DNA from: Taishania pollutisoli
GTDB taxonomy: Bacteria > Bacteroidota > Bacteroidia > Flavobacteriales_D > Crocinitomicaceae
Direction of reading: 5' to 3'
Assembly (NCBI RefSeq): GCF_014518315.1
Contig: NZ_JACVEL010000004.1
Span: forward strand, 248,001-312,000
Length of the DNA: 64,000 nt
Position numbers and translations under genes: made by a program. The notes beneath the pieces are model-generated. The model ran no database searches. It was not told the DNA's origin and saw only the letters and a program-made list of their open reading frames with translations. Below, one piece after another: positions 9,401-16,525 of this stretch (its first letter is position 1; each line of letters opens with the position of its first letter).

Positions 9401-9471
9401 TGCGGACGGTCCTGACCAAATAATAAAACAGATCCGATCCCTGTAAACAAGGTAAGGAGAAATAACTTCAT
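6457..9471 (-). CDS. Exported double-domain amidohydrolase
   Basis: A 1004-residue protein with a signal peptide (1-20, ending LLFGQ). It holds two amidohydrolase modules in tandem. Module 1 (about 35-420) has VPAFIDLDTD at 86-95 instead of the D-x-H-x-H site and looks inactive. Module 2 (about 565-960) keeps TGIIDEHSH (H627, H629), later histidines H784, H804, H810 and the metal-ligating aspartate region NSDDAEMG (864-), so it is probably a functional metal-dependent hydrolase. A beta spacer of about 140 residues joins the two. Such exported proteins are annotated as imidazolonepropionase-like or Xaa-Pro dipeptidase-like; the substrate is unknown. The C-terminal about 40 residues are charged and histidine-ended. 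It heads a two-gene unit with the degenerate 435-aa paralog. Confidence 0.9.
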   Translation of the reverse strand: MKLFLLTLFTGIGSVLLFGQDRPQNGVAPSFPDAYILKNATIIVSPQKTISNGYILIEKGKVKDIGNILLKPANAVEIDCKGKTIVPAFIDLDTDLGMQKPPSAERRDRTPQIDSKKEQFFSWNDAVRPEFLSAENYKTNETDNEKLAKAGFGFALTHLNDGIVRGTGSVIALGSHPVLSSLFAANVSTHFSLEKGSSRQTYPSSQMGSIALLRQTLYDVKWYQKHADNATVNLSLEALAKQLEKPIFFSTSEALEILRGDKIAHEFHLKFNFYGSGNEYQHIDAIKKTGATIIIPAHFPDAYNVSDPYINMEIPLKELKHWELAPSNPYLLASNGIPICFTFGKNKSEKEFWTNIRKAMERGLSFEQTLTALTITPAKTIGLEKETGTLEIGKIASFSVYSENPFEKEADLLETWTFGQPKLYKEAAIDGLDGNYRILVENKTYNVDITKKGSGYEGKQTNAVKKEYEKVAVSVSSNDITIQLKDSINGIIGTILLHGKINSKVGVFEGEGTDVSGKWVKWNAIKHKKIDADKKNKTLVTDSLYKNKIWFPNMAYGYDSLPKQQSYIIKNVTAWTNEAEGIVKNATVIVENGKIHYVGTGNFKKPVNAVEIDGTGMHLTTGIIDEHSHIAISRGVNEGGQSVSAEVSIGDVVRNNDINIYRQLAGGVTTSQLLHGSANAIGGQSAIIKLKWGYTPDEMLVPNAPKFIKFALGENVKQSNWGEEQTIRFPQTRMGVEQVYVDAFSRAQKYMEEKSKGKKDSHRVDLELEALAEILNKERFITCHSYIQSEINMLMKVADTFGFHVNTFTHILEGYKVADKMLKHGAGASTFADWWAYKFEVLDAIPYNASLIHEQGVVVAINSDDAEMGRRLNQEAAKAMKYGGMKEEDAWKMVTLNPAKLLHLDDRLGSMKVGKDADLVLWTDNPLTITAIPETVFIDGILFFDRKQDLERQARNQKEKARIISKMLESNNSGGEKKTFQPTEPKFFHCDTFGEEGSSEHNGH

Positions 9472-9571
9472 ATAGTTTGATAAATTTCAGTGGACTAAGT
9501 TATAAAATTGTACAATACAGACAATTTTATCCGTAAAAAACACTGGTTTCTGGTGCGTCTTACAGATACTG

Positions 9572-9619
9572 ATATGCACATATCGCGATACCGTCATATC
9601 GCAATATGTGCATGTGCAA
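9572..9619. repeat. Octameric ATAT-headed tandem array (6 units)
   Basis: Six consecutive 8-bp units: ATATGCAC, ATATCGCG, ATACCGTC, ATATCGCA, ATATGTGC, ATGTGCAA. The head ATAT is exact in four and one base off in two, while the last four bases vary. The same stretch also folds as a 17-bp hairpin with one mismatch (9574-9590 with 9597-9613). It lies 44 bp past the leuS stop and before the amidohydrolase operon. A sister array is at 30719-30782. Confidence 0.7.
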
Positions 9620-9663
9620 ATTTGAGCAAAAGATGATGTGCGGCTTCCCGCTAATGAGATTAT

Positions 9664-12483
9664 TTACAAGACAATATTCACAATTTTACCGGGAACAACG
9701 ATCACTTTTTTAGGAGTATTTCCCTCCAGGTATTTTGCTGCTTCCGATGAAGTCAATACGGCTTGTTCTACTTCCTTCACTGAAAGTGTAGCTGCCAATG
9801 CAATCTTGAAACGCATTTTCCCGTTGAAAGAAACCGGGTACTCAATACTGCTTTCAACCAGGTATTCTTCATTGAAAACCGGGAATAGGGCAGTGGTGAC
9901 TGTTCCTGCTTCATTTCCTGATCGCTGCCACAATTCTTCTGCGATGTGAGGAGCATACGGAGAAAGCATGATCACCACTTGATCCAGTATGTATTTATTG
10001 TTACACTTTTGCTCCGTCAATTCATTCACGCAGATCATAAAGTTGGAAACACAGGTATTGAACGAATAGCGTTCCAGGTCATCCGTTACCTTTTTGATCG
10101 TCTTGTGCAATGTTTTTAAATTGTCTTTTGTTGGTTCCCCGCTGTCCAGTTGTGCAATTCCGTTCTCATCGATGTTGAACAAACGCCACAACTTGCGCAG
10201 GAAGTTGGAGACCCCGTTGATTCCTTTTGTATCCCAAGGCTTTGCCTGTTCGATTGGTCCTAAGAACATTTCGTAGCAACGCAGTGTATCGGCTCCGAAT
10301 TTTTCAACCAATTCGTCTGGTGTTTGAACATTAAATTTAGACTTGGACATTTTTTCTACTTCACTTCCGCAAATGTACGTTCCGTTATCTTCCAGAATAA
10401 ACTCCGCATTGGCATAATCCGAACGCCAGTTTTTAAACCCTTCGATGTCTAATTGATCATTATCAACAAGTGAAATGTCAACGTGGATGGGAATTTCATT
10501 CCCTGCCAACTTACCTTTAGAGATATATTGACCCTCAGAATTTCTATACACAAACGAACTCCTTCCCAAAATCATTCCCTGGTTGATCATCTTCTGAAAC
10601 GGCTCTTCAAATGGAATGTATCCTCTGTCGAACAGGAATTTTGTCCAGAAACGGGCATACAACAAGTGTCCGGTCGCGTGCTCGGATCCCCCGATGTACA
10701 AATCCACATTTTTCCAGTAATCCACTGCTGCTTTTGATGCAAATTCCGATGCATTTGTCGGATCGGTATAGCGCAGGAAATACCAGGAACTTCCAGCCCA
10801 TCCAGGCATGGTGTTTAGTTCCAGTGGGAAAATCGTTTGGTTGTCAATGCGTGAATTTTCAACAACGGTGTTACTCACAGTGTCCCATGCCCACACGGTT
10901 GCATTTCCCAATGGTGGTTGTCCGTCTTCCGTCGGCAGGTACTTTTCCACTTCCGGTAAAATTACCGGTAAGTGTTCAACAGCAATGGTCTTCGGAATAC
11001 CACCCTGGTAATACACCGGAAATGGTTCTCCCCAGTAACGTTGACGGGAAAACACCGCATCGCGCAGACGGTAATTTGTTTTTCCTTTCCCGATTCCCTT
11101 TTGTTCAATGACTTCAATTGCTTTTTCGATTGCTGCTTTCGCTTCCAGCCCGTTCAGGAAATCACTGTTGGCAATCACTGCGTCTTTTTCGGTGTATGCA
11201 GCTTCTGAAATATCCTTATCCTGGAAAATGTTTGTAATCGGAATGGAAAAATGTGTTGCAAAATCCCAGTCGCGTTGATCTCCGCATGGAACGGCCATTA
11301 CAGCCCCGGTTCCGTAAGTGGCAAGAACGTAATCAGCAATCCAGATATCTACTTCTGCTCCGGTAAACGGGTGGATGACTTTTGCTCCTGTCAGCTGCCC
11401 GGTAATGTTTTTCACATCCGACTGACGGTCCCGTTCTGATTTCAATGAAGCCACTCGTTTGTATTCAGCAACTGCTTCCGCAAATTCCGGTGTTGTGATT
11501 TCATCTACCAACGGATGTTCCGGTGCAAGTACCAGAAACGAAACACCAAAAATGGTATCAGGACGTGTGGTAAATACTTCAATGGATGGTTGGGAGGCAT
11601 TCTTTTGTGAAAGGGAAAAGAAAACCGAAGCACCTTTGGATTTACCAATCCAGTTGCGTTGCATGTCCTTGATAGAATCGGTCCATTCCAGTTCATTCAA
11701 CCCGGTTAGCAAACGTTCCGCATAGGCTTTGATCCGCATCGACCATTGACGCATCAGTTTTTGCTCCACCGGATGACCTCCTCGCTCGGAAACACTGTTG
11801 ATTACTTCATCGTTCGCCAGTACGGTACCCAATGCTGGGCACCAGTTGACCCATGAATCGGCCAGGTATGTCAGGCGGTAATTTTGCAGGACTTCCTCTT
11901 TTTTCAGTTCGGAATACGTATTCCAATCTGCTGCTGTAAATACTTCCGGATGGTCGTGAACAGCAGTGACTGTTGCATTTCCTTCTTGTTCAAAAAGGGC
12001 AATTAATGCAGCAATTGGTTCCGCTTGATCGGTTGTGGTATTGTACCAGCTGTCGAACAATTCGTTAAAAATCCATTGTGTCCATTTGTAATATTCAGGA
12101 GAAGAAGTGCGTACTTCCCGGTCCCAGTCAAATGAAAAACCGATTTTATCCAATTGTTCCCGGTAACGGGCGATGTTTTCTTTGGTCGTTTTTTCCGGAT
12201 GTTGCCCGGTTTGAATGGCATATTGTTCTGCCGGCAGTCCGAAAGAATCGTATCCCATCGGATGCAGGACGTTGAATCCTTTCAGACGTTTGTAACGGGC
12301 ATACACATCCGAAGCAATGTATCCGAGTGGGTGTCCTACGTGTAATCCTGCTCCGGATGGATAAGGAAACATGTCCAACACGTAAAATTTCTCTTTTTCA
12401 GGATGTTCAAAGACTTTGTACGTTTTGTTGTCCGCCCAGAATTTTCTCCACTTTTGCTCGATTGCGTTAAAATTGTATTCCAT
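9664..12483 (-). CDS. leuS: Leucyl-tRNA synthetase
   Basis: Class I aminoacyl-tRNA synthetase charging tRNA-Leu. The HIGH-type motif is HVGHPLGY at residues 48-55 after PYPSGAGL, and the KMSKS motif is present (KMSKSKFNV). The CP1 editing domain is intact, with the TTRPDTIFG threonine-rich motif. The C-terminal anticodon-binding part contains SPYAPHIAEELWQ. At 939 residues it is of normal length for bacteria with a small insertion typical of Bacteroidota. It is transcribed divergently from etfB. On its downstream side lies the octamer array. Confidence 0.97.
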   Translation of the reverse strand: MEYNFNAIEQKWRKFWADNKTYKVFEHPEKEKFYVLDMFPYPSGAGLHVGHPLGYIASDVYARYKRLKGFNVLHPMGYDSFGLPAEQYAIQTGQHPEKTTKENIARYREQLDKIGFSFDWDREVRTSSPEYYKWTQWIFNELFDSWYNTTTDQAEPIAALIALFEQEGNATVTAVHDHPEVFTAADWNTYSELKKEEVLQNYRLTYLADSWVNWCPALGTVLANDEVINSVSERGGHPVEQKLMRQWSMRIKAYAERLLTGLNELEWTDSIKDMQRNWIGKSKGASVFFSLSQKNASQPSIEVFTTRPDTIFGVSFLVLAPEHPLVDEITTPEFAEAVAEYKRVASLKSERDRQSDVKNITGQLTGAKVIHPFTGAEVDIWIADYVLATYGTGAVMAVPCGDQRDWDFATHFSIPITNIFQDKDISEAAYTEKDAVIANSDFLNGLEAKAAIEKAIEVIEQKGIGKGKTNYRLRDAVFSRQRYWGEPFPVYYQGGIPKTIAVEHLPVILPEVEKYLPTEDGQPPLGNATVWAWDTVSNTVVENSRIDNQTIFPLELNTMPGWAGSSWYFLRYTDPTNASEFASKAAVDYWKNVDLYIGGSEHATGHLLYARFWTKFLFDRGYIPFEEPFQKMINQGMILGRSSFVYRNSEGQYISKGKLAGNEIPIHVDISLVDNDQLDIEGFKNWRSDYANAEFILEDNGTYICGSEVEKMSKSKFNVQTPDELVEKFGADTLRCYEMFLGPIEQAKPWDTKGINGVSNFLRKLWRLFNIDENGIAQLDSGEPTKDNLKTLHKTIKKVTDDLERYSFNTCVSNFMICVNELTEQKCNNKYILDQVVIMLSPYAPHIAEELWQRSGNEAGTVTTALFPVFNEEYLVESSIEYPVSFNGKMRFKIALAATLSVKEVEQAVLTSSEAAKYLEGNTPKKVIVVPGKIVNIVL

Positions 12484-12508
12484 TACTGCTGATTCTAATT
12501 TTTTTGTG

Positions 12509-12516
12509 CAAAGATA
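12509..12516 (-). promoter_or_regulatory. Probable -7 element for leuS
   Basis: On the minus strand TATCTTTG, a perfect TAnnTTTG, 26 bp ahead of the leuS start. No matching TTG is seen at the usual -33 distance, so only the -7 box supports it. Confidence 0.45.
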
Positions 12517-12664
12517 ACTGAAATTGAAGACAGGAGGATGGAAGAACGTAAAATTGAGAACCCGATCCGGAAAGTTCTTCCCATTTCAAAAGAGAAACTA
12601 TGAGTGCATAATATTTTTTTGAAAATCCCTCTTTTATGTTATGGTTTTTCTATTTTTAATTTAT

Positions 12665-12672
12665 TAAATTTG
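12665..12672 (+). promoter_or_regulatory. Probable -7 element for etfBA
   Basis: TAAATTTG, a perfect TAnnTTTG, 32 bp before the etfB start. The -33 box is not a clean TTG. Confidence 0.5.
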
Positions 12673-12704
12673 TCGACGTTAATAGAAAATTAAACGAGAA
12701 AAAG

Positions 12705-13445
12705 ATGAAAATACTTGTAGGTATCTCAAAGTCACCTGATACAACTTCAAAAATTGCCTTCACAGATGGTAATTCAAAGTTTGATGAAAACGGTGTTCAG
12801 TATATTGTCAATCCTTACGATGAGTGGTATGCACTGGTAAGAGCATTGGAACTGAAAGAAACAATCGGTGGGACGGTAACAATCATCACGGTTGGTGCTG
12901 CTGCTGACGAAGCGGTTATCCGAAAAGCATTGGCAATTGGTGCTGACGAGGCGGTACGTGTTGATGCGGATCCGAAGGATGCATATTATACGGCTGCTCA
13001 GATTGCTGACTATGCAAAAAGCAATGGTTTTGATCTGATTCTTACAGGAAAGGAAACAATTCAGTACAACGGTTCCCAGGTAGGAGGAATGATTGCTGAA
13101 GCGTTGGATATGCCGTTTGTATCGTTGGCGACAAAACTGGATGTTGACGGAACAACGTTGAAATTGGAAAAAGAATACCTGGGAGGAATCCAGTCCGTTG
13201 AAGTAACATTGCCTGCTGTTGTTTCCTGTGCAAAAGGGATGGCGGAACAACGCATTCCGAATATGCGTGGTATCATGGCTGCACGAACAAAGCCATTGAC
13301 AGTGATTCCTGCTGTTCAGGTGGAAGATTTGACGAGCTTTACAGGCTATACTACTCCTCCGGCGAAATCATCTGTTAAGTTGATTGATCCGAACAATATG
13401 GATGAATTGGTTGCTTTACTTCATAACGAAGCGAAAGTAATCTGA
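12705..13445 (+). CDS. etfB: Electron transfer flavoprotein, beta subunit
   Basis: Small subunit of the ETF heterodimer, which carries electrons from acyl-CoA and other dehydrogenases to the ETF:quinone oxidoreductase or another acceptor. It has the N-terminal MKILVGISKSPDT, the nucleotide-binding segment IGADEAVRVDAD, and the ETF-beta signature in VTLPAVVSCAKG...IPNMRGIMAARTKPL. Length 246 is normal. The alpha subunit follows after 34 bp, so the two form an operon ending in a good terminator. Beta-oxidation genes are not in this window. Confidence 0.95.
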   Translation: MKILVGISKSPDTTSKIAFTDGNSKFDENGVQYIVNPYDEWYALVRALELKETIGGTVTIITVGAAADEAVIRKALAIGADEAVRVDADPKDAYYTAAQIADYAKSNGFDLILTGKETIQYNGSQVGGMIAEALDMPFVSLATKLDVDGTTLKLEKEYLGGIQSVEVTLPAVVSCAKGMAEQRIPNMRGIMAARTKPLTVIPAVQVEDLTSFTGYTTPPAKSSVKLIDPNNMDELVALLHNEAKVI

Positions 13446-13479
13446 TTTGGTTCTTTATTCATTATTTAAACATTGAAAT

Positions 13480-14418
13480 ATGTCAGTTTTAGTATATATA
13501 AACAGCGCACACGGAATCGGTAAAAATGCATTCGAGACCGTCACATACGGAAAGAAATTAGGAGATGTAACGGTTGTAACAAACGGTAACGTTGACGATG
13601 CTTCACTTGCAAAATTAGGGGAGTACGGAGCGTCAAAAGTATTGGTTGATAAAACGTTGGTGGATGCGGATGATCAGCAATTGACACGTCTGATTGCGAA
13701 TGCCGCTGACCAGGTAGGAGCAAATACGATTGTGTTTTCACACGACCATGTAGCTAAAAATGTTGCACCGCGTCTTTCTGTTCGTTTGAAAGCAGGATTG
13801 GTGTCCGGGGCAATTGCGTTGCCGGATGCAGACGGAACAATCAAAGTAAACGTATTCTCCGGAAAAGCGTTTGGAAGTGTCAAAGTGAATTCAGCGAAAA
13901 AAATCATTTCGTTGCTTCCGAATTCCATTCAGCCTGAAAACATTGGTGGAAGTGCCACTGTTGAGGCGTTTGCAGGAAATGCAGGTGACGCAAAAGTAAA
14001 AGTATTGTCAACAAAGCAACCGGAAGGAGAGATTCCACTGCCTGAAGCGGAATTGGTTGTTTCTGCAGGGCGTGGTCTGAAAGGTCCTGAAAACTGGGGA
14101 ATTGTTGAAGACCTGGCGAAAGCGTTGGGTGCTGCAACAGCTTGTTCCCGTCCGGTTTCAGATATTGGTTGGAGACCTCACCATGAGCACGTAGGACAGA
14201 CCGGAATTGCGATTCGTCCGAACCTGTACATTGCGGCAGGAATTTCAGGAGCGATTCAGCACCTGGCAGGAGTGAACGGTTCAAAAGTGATCGTTGTGAT
14301 CAACACAGATCCGGAAGCACCATTCTTCAAAGCAGCTGATTACGGAGTGGTAGGCGATGCATTTGAGGTGCTTCCTAAATTGACGGAGGCGATAAAAAAA
14401 TTCAAAGCGTCCAACTGA
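13480..14418 (+). CDS. etfA: Electron transfer flavoprotein, alpha subunit (FAD-binding)
   Basis: Large subunit of ETF. The C-terminal FAD domain is clear: VSAGRGLKGPENW, then RPVSDIGW, GQTGIAIRPNLYIAAGISG, and NTDPEAPFFKAADYGVVGD. Length 312 fits the family. It has alanine/valine-rich N-terminal sequence forming the usual Rossmann-like domain. Cotranscribed with etfB. Confidence 0.95.
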   Translation: MSVLVYINSAHGIGKNAFETVTYGKKLGDVTVVTNGNVDDASLAKLGEYGASKVLVDKTLVDADDQQLTRLIANAADQVGANTIVFSHDHVAKNVAPRLSVRLKAGLVSGAIALPDADGTIKVNVFSGKAFGSVKVNSAKKIISLLPNSIQPENIGGSATVEAFAGNAGDAKVKVLSTKQPEGEIPLPEAELVVSAGRGLKGPENWGIVEDLAKALGAATACSRPVSDIGWRPHHEHVGQTGIAIRPNLYIAAGISGAIQHLAGVNGSKVIVVINTDPEAPFFKAADYGVVGDAFEVLPKLTEAIKKFKASN

Positions 14419-14452
14419 TTTCGGATTTAAAATAGTAACTTTACAAAAATCT

Positions 14453-14487
14453 TTAGGGAAGTATTCTGAATGCTTCCCTAATTTTTG
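14453..14487 (+). terminator. Intrinsic terminator after etfA
   Basis: Hairpin with arms TTAGGGAAG and CTTCCCTAA plus an inner ATTC/GAAT pairing, followed by a T run. It ends the etfBA unit 35 bp after the stop codon. Confidence 0.85.
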
Positions 14488-14526
14488 TTGAAATAAACAA
14501 AACGATAAAACGCTTTTACGGATTGA

Positions 14527-15114
14527 ATGAAAAAGGTTAAGTTGGAGATCGCGGGTCTTTCGTATAGTCAAACGCAATCTGGTGCCTATGCACTTGTATT
14601 GGCTGAATCGGGTGGAAAACGAAGACTGCCGATTATCATCGGGGGATTTGAAGCACAAGCAATCGCTATAGAATTGGAAAAAATGGTACCGACACGGCCG
14701 TTGACCCACGATTTATTCAAATCATTCGCTCTTACCTTTGATATCCAGGTGAAAGAGATCATCATTTATAACCTCGTAGAGGGAATTTTCTTCTCCAAAA
14801 TTGTCTGTGAGCAAAATGGAGAAACGTACGAAATCGATGCGCGTACTTCTGACGCAATCGCAATTGGTGTTCGCTTCAATGCTCCTGTCTTTACGCTGGA
14901 AAATATTTTGGCCAGTGCAGGAATTTTGCTGGATGAAGACCTGATCGATACCATGAGCGAAGAACCTGCTGAACAGGAATCCTCCTCTAAAAATATCTAC
15001 CAGAATCTCTCGTTGGAAGAGTTGGAAAATAAATTAAACGAAGCCATCAATAACGAAGAATATGAAGTGGCTTCCAAAATCAGAGACGAAATCAACAAAC
15101 GCACTTCCAATTAG
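14527..15114 (+). CDS. Bifunctional nuclease domain (DUF151) protein with C-terminal UVR motif
   Basis: A 195-residue cytosolic protein. Residues about 1-135 are the DUF151/BFN domain: LPIIIGGFEAQAIAIELE, RPLTHDLF and DARTSDAIAIGVRFNAPV are family hallmarks. After an acidic linker (about 142-158) the C-terminus LSLEELENKLNEAINNEEYE...ASKIRDEINKR is a UVR motif like those that mediate UvrB-UvrC contact or appear in McsA and ClpC. The two-domain arrangement recurs in Bacteroidota. Nuclease activity is known for a distant plant member only, so function here is tentative. Confidence 0.88.
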   Translation: MKKVKLEIAGLSYSQTQSGAYALVLAESGGKRRLPIIIGGFEAQAIAIELEKMVPTRPLTHDLFKSFALTFDIQVKEIIIYNLVEGIFFSKIVCEQNGETYEIDARTSDAIAIGVRFNAPVFTLENILASAGILLDEDLIDTMSEEPAEQESSSKNIYQNLSLEELENKLNEAINNEEYEVASKIRDEINKRTSN

Positions 15115-15129
15115 AAAAATTACGCGCCT

Positions 15130-16389
15130 ATGTATGGAAACATAAAACTCCGGCTGACTGCAATGAGCTTTCTCCAATTTTTCGTCTGGGGAGCATGGCT
15201 GATCACCATTGGGATTTATTGCGATAAAACCCTTCATTGGACCTTTGCAGAGTTTGGAGCCATCTTCTCTAAAATGGGACTTTCAGCGTTGTTTATGCCT
15301 ACATTGATCGGATTTGTAGCCGATAAATGGATCAATGCAGAGCGCCTGTACAGTATACTTCATTTGGGAAATGCTGCTGCAATGCTCATTCTCCCGACTG
15401 TGGACGATCCTTCTGTTTTCTTTTGGATTGTACTGGCAGCAATGATTTGTTACATGCCTACACTGGCACTTTCTAATTCCATTGCATACCAGACACTGAA
15501 ATCGCAAAATTGCGATGTGATCAAAATTTTCCCTACGATTCGCGTGTGGGGTACTGTGGGGTTCATTGCAGCAATGTGGACAACTAATTTAACCGGGAAC
15601 AAGGCGACAGAAGGCCAGTTTTACATCTCTGCAATAGCAGGAATTATTCTGGCGGTGTACGCATTGACTTTGCCCAAATGTCCGCCGCAACACAAAGTTG
15701 ACGGATTGGAAGCGAAAGCGAATATTATCAAAGACGCACTCAAACTGATGACGGATTACAAAATGGCGTTGTTCTTCGTTTTTTCCATGTTACTGGGGGC
15801 TGCTTTACAGCTGACAAATATGTACGGCGATAATTTTGTGTCCAGTTTTGAAAACGTTCCTCAATATGCCGATTTGCTGGTTGTAAAGTATTCAACCATT
15901 ATTATGTCGATTTCTCAAATCTCGGAAACGTTGTTTATCCTGGCTATTCCTTTCTTTTTGAAACGCTACGGAATCAAGAAAGTGATGCTGATGAGTATGT
16001 TTGCCTGGGTATTGCGTTTTGGCTTACTGGCTTATGCAAATCCTGCGGACGGGTTGTGGATGATCATTCTTTCCTGTATTGTTTACGGAATGGCATTTGA
16101 TTTTTTCAATGTGTCGGGGTCATTGTTTGTTGAAACGACAGCCAGCCCTAAAATCCGGGCAAGTGCACAGGGATTGTTTATGATGATGACCAATGGAGTG
16201 GGAGCTATTTTAGGTAGTTTCATCAGCGGGATTATTATTGATGAGTATTTTATTCTTGCAAACGGCTCGTTAGATTGGACGGGTATATGGCTTACATTCT
16301 CCGGATACGCCTTTATTGTAATGGTGCTTTTTGCATTGTTATTTAAGCACAAACACGATCCTCGCCAGATGGAGCATATTCAGCATTGA
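15130..16389 (+). CDS. Nucleoside permease of the MFS (NupG family)
   Basis: A 419-residue inner-membrane transporter with about 12 hydrophobic segments. N-terminus LRLTAMSFLQFFVWGAWLITIG and the internal RVWGTVGFI and ASAQGLFMMMTNGVGAILG match the nucleoside:H+ symporter branch (NupG/XapB) of the major facilitator superfamily. The start lies 15 bp after the DUF151 gene, so the pair is likely cotranscribed. Substrate (nucleosides) is inferred from the family. Confidence 0.88.
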   Translation: MYGNIKLRLTAMSFLQFFVWGAWLITIGIYCDKTLHWTFAEFGAIFSKMGLSALFMPTLIGFVADKWINAERLYSILHLGNAAAMLILPTVDDPSVFFWIVLAAMICYMPTLALSNSIAYQTLKSQNCDVIKIFPTIRVWGTVGFIAAMWTTNLTGNKATEGQFYISAIAGIILAVYALTLPKCPPQHKVDGLEAKANIIKDALKLMTDYKMALFFVFSMLLGAALQLTNMYGDNFVSSFENVPQYADLLVVKYSTIIMSISQISETLFILAIPFFLKRYGIKKVMLMSMFAWVLRFGLLAYANPADGLWMIILSCIVYGMAFDFFNVSGSLFVETTASPKIRASAQGLFMMMTNGVGAILGSFISGIIIDEYFILANGSLDWTGIWLTFSGYAFIVMVLFALLFKHKHDPRQMEHIQH

Positions 16390-16456
16390 TTTGTTTTTAA
16401 TTGTCTGATATCCAGTTTGTTTTTTAGTGTGCTTCTTTTTTTATTCTGTTAATTTA

Positions 16457-16487
16457 TTGTGCTATTTCAGTAATTAATGTAGTTTTG
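16457..16487 (+). promoter_or_regulatory. Promoter for the glycine-rich T9SS cargo gene
   Basis: TTG at 16457-16459, 20-bp spacer, TAGTTTTG at 16480-16487. It is 38 bp ahead of the ATG at 16526. Confidence 0.7.
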
Positions 16488-16525
16488 CACATTATTATTG
16501 GTACAATTTATGTAAAACTTTTATT

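Noticed and set aside
10611-11111. 166-codon plus-strand frame inside leuS
   Set aside because: It is a shadow of the well-supported leuS coding strand, with atypical Cys/Arg/Ser-rich composition.
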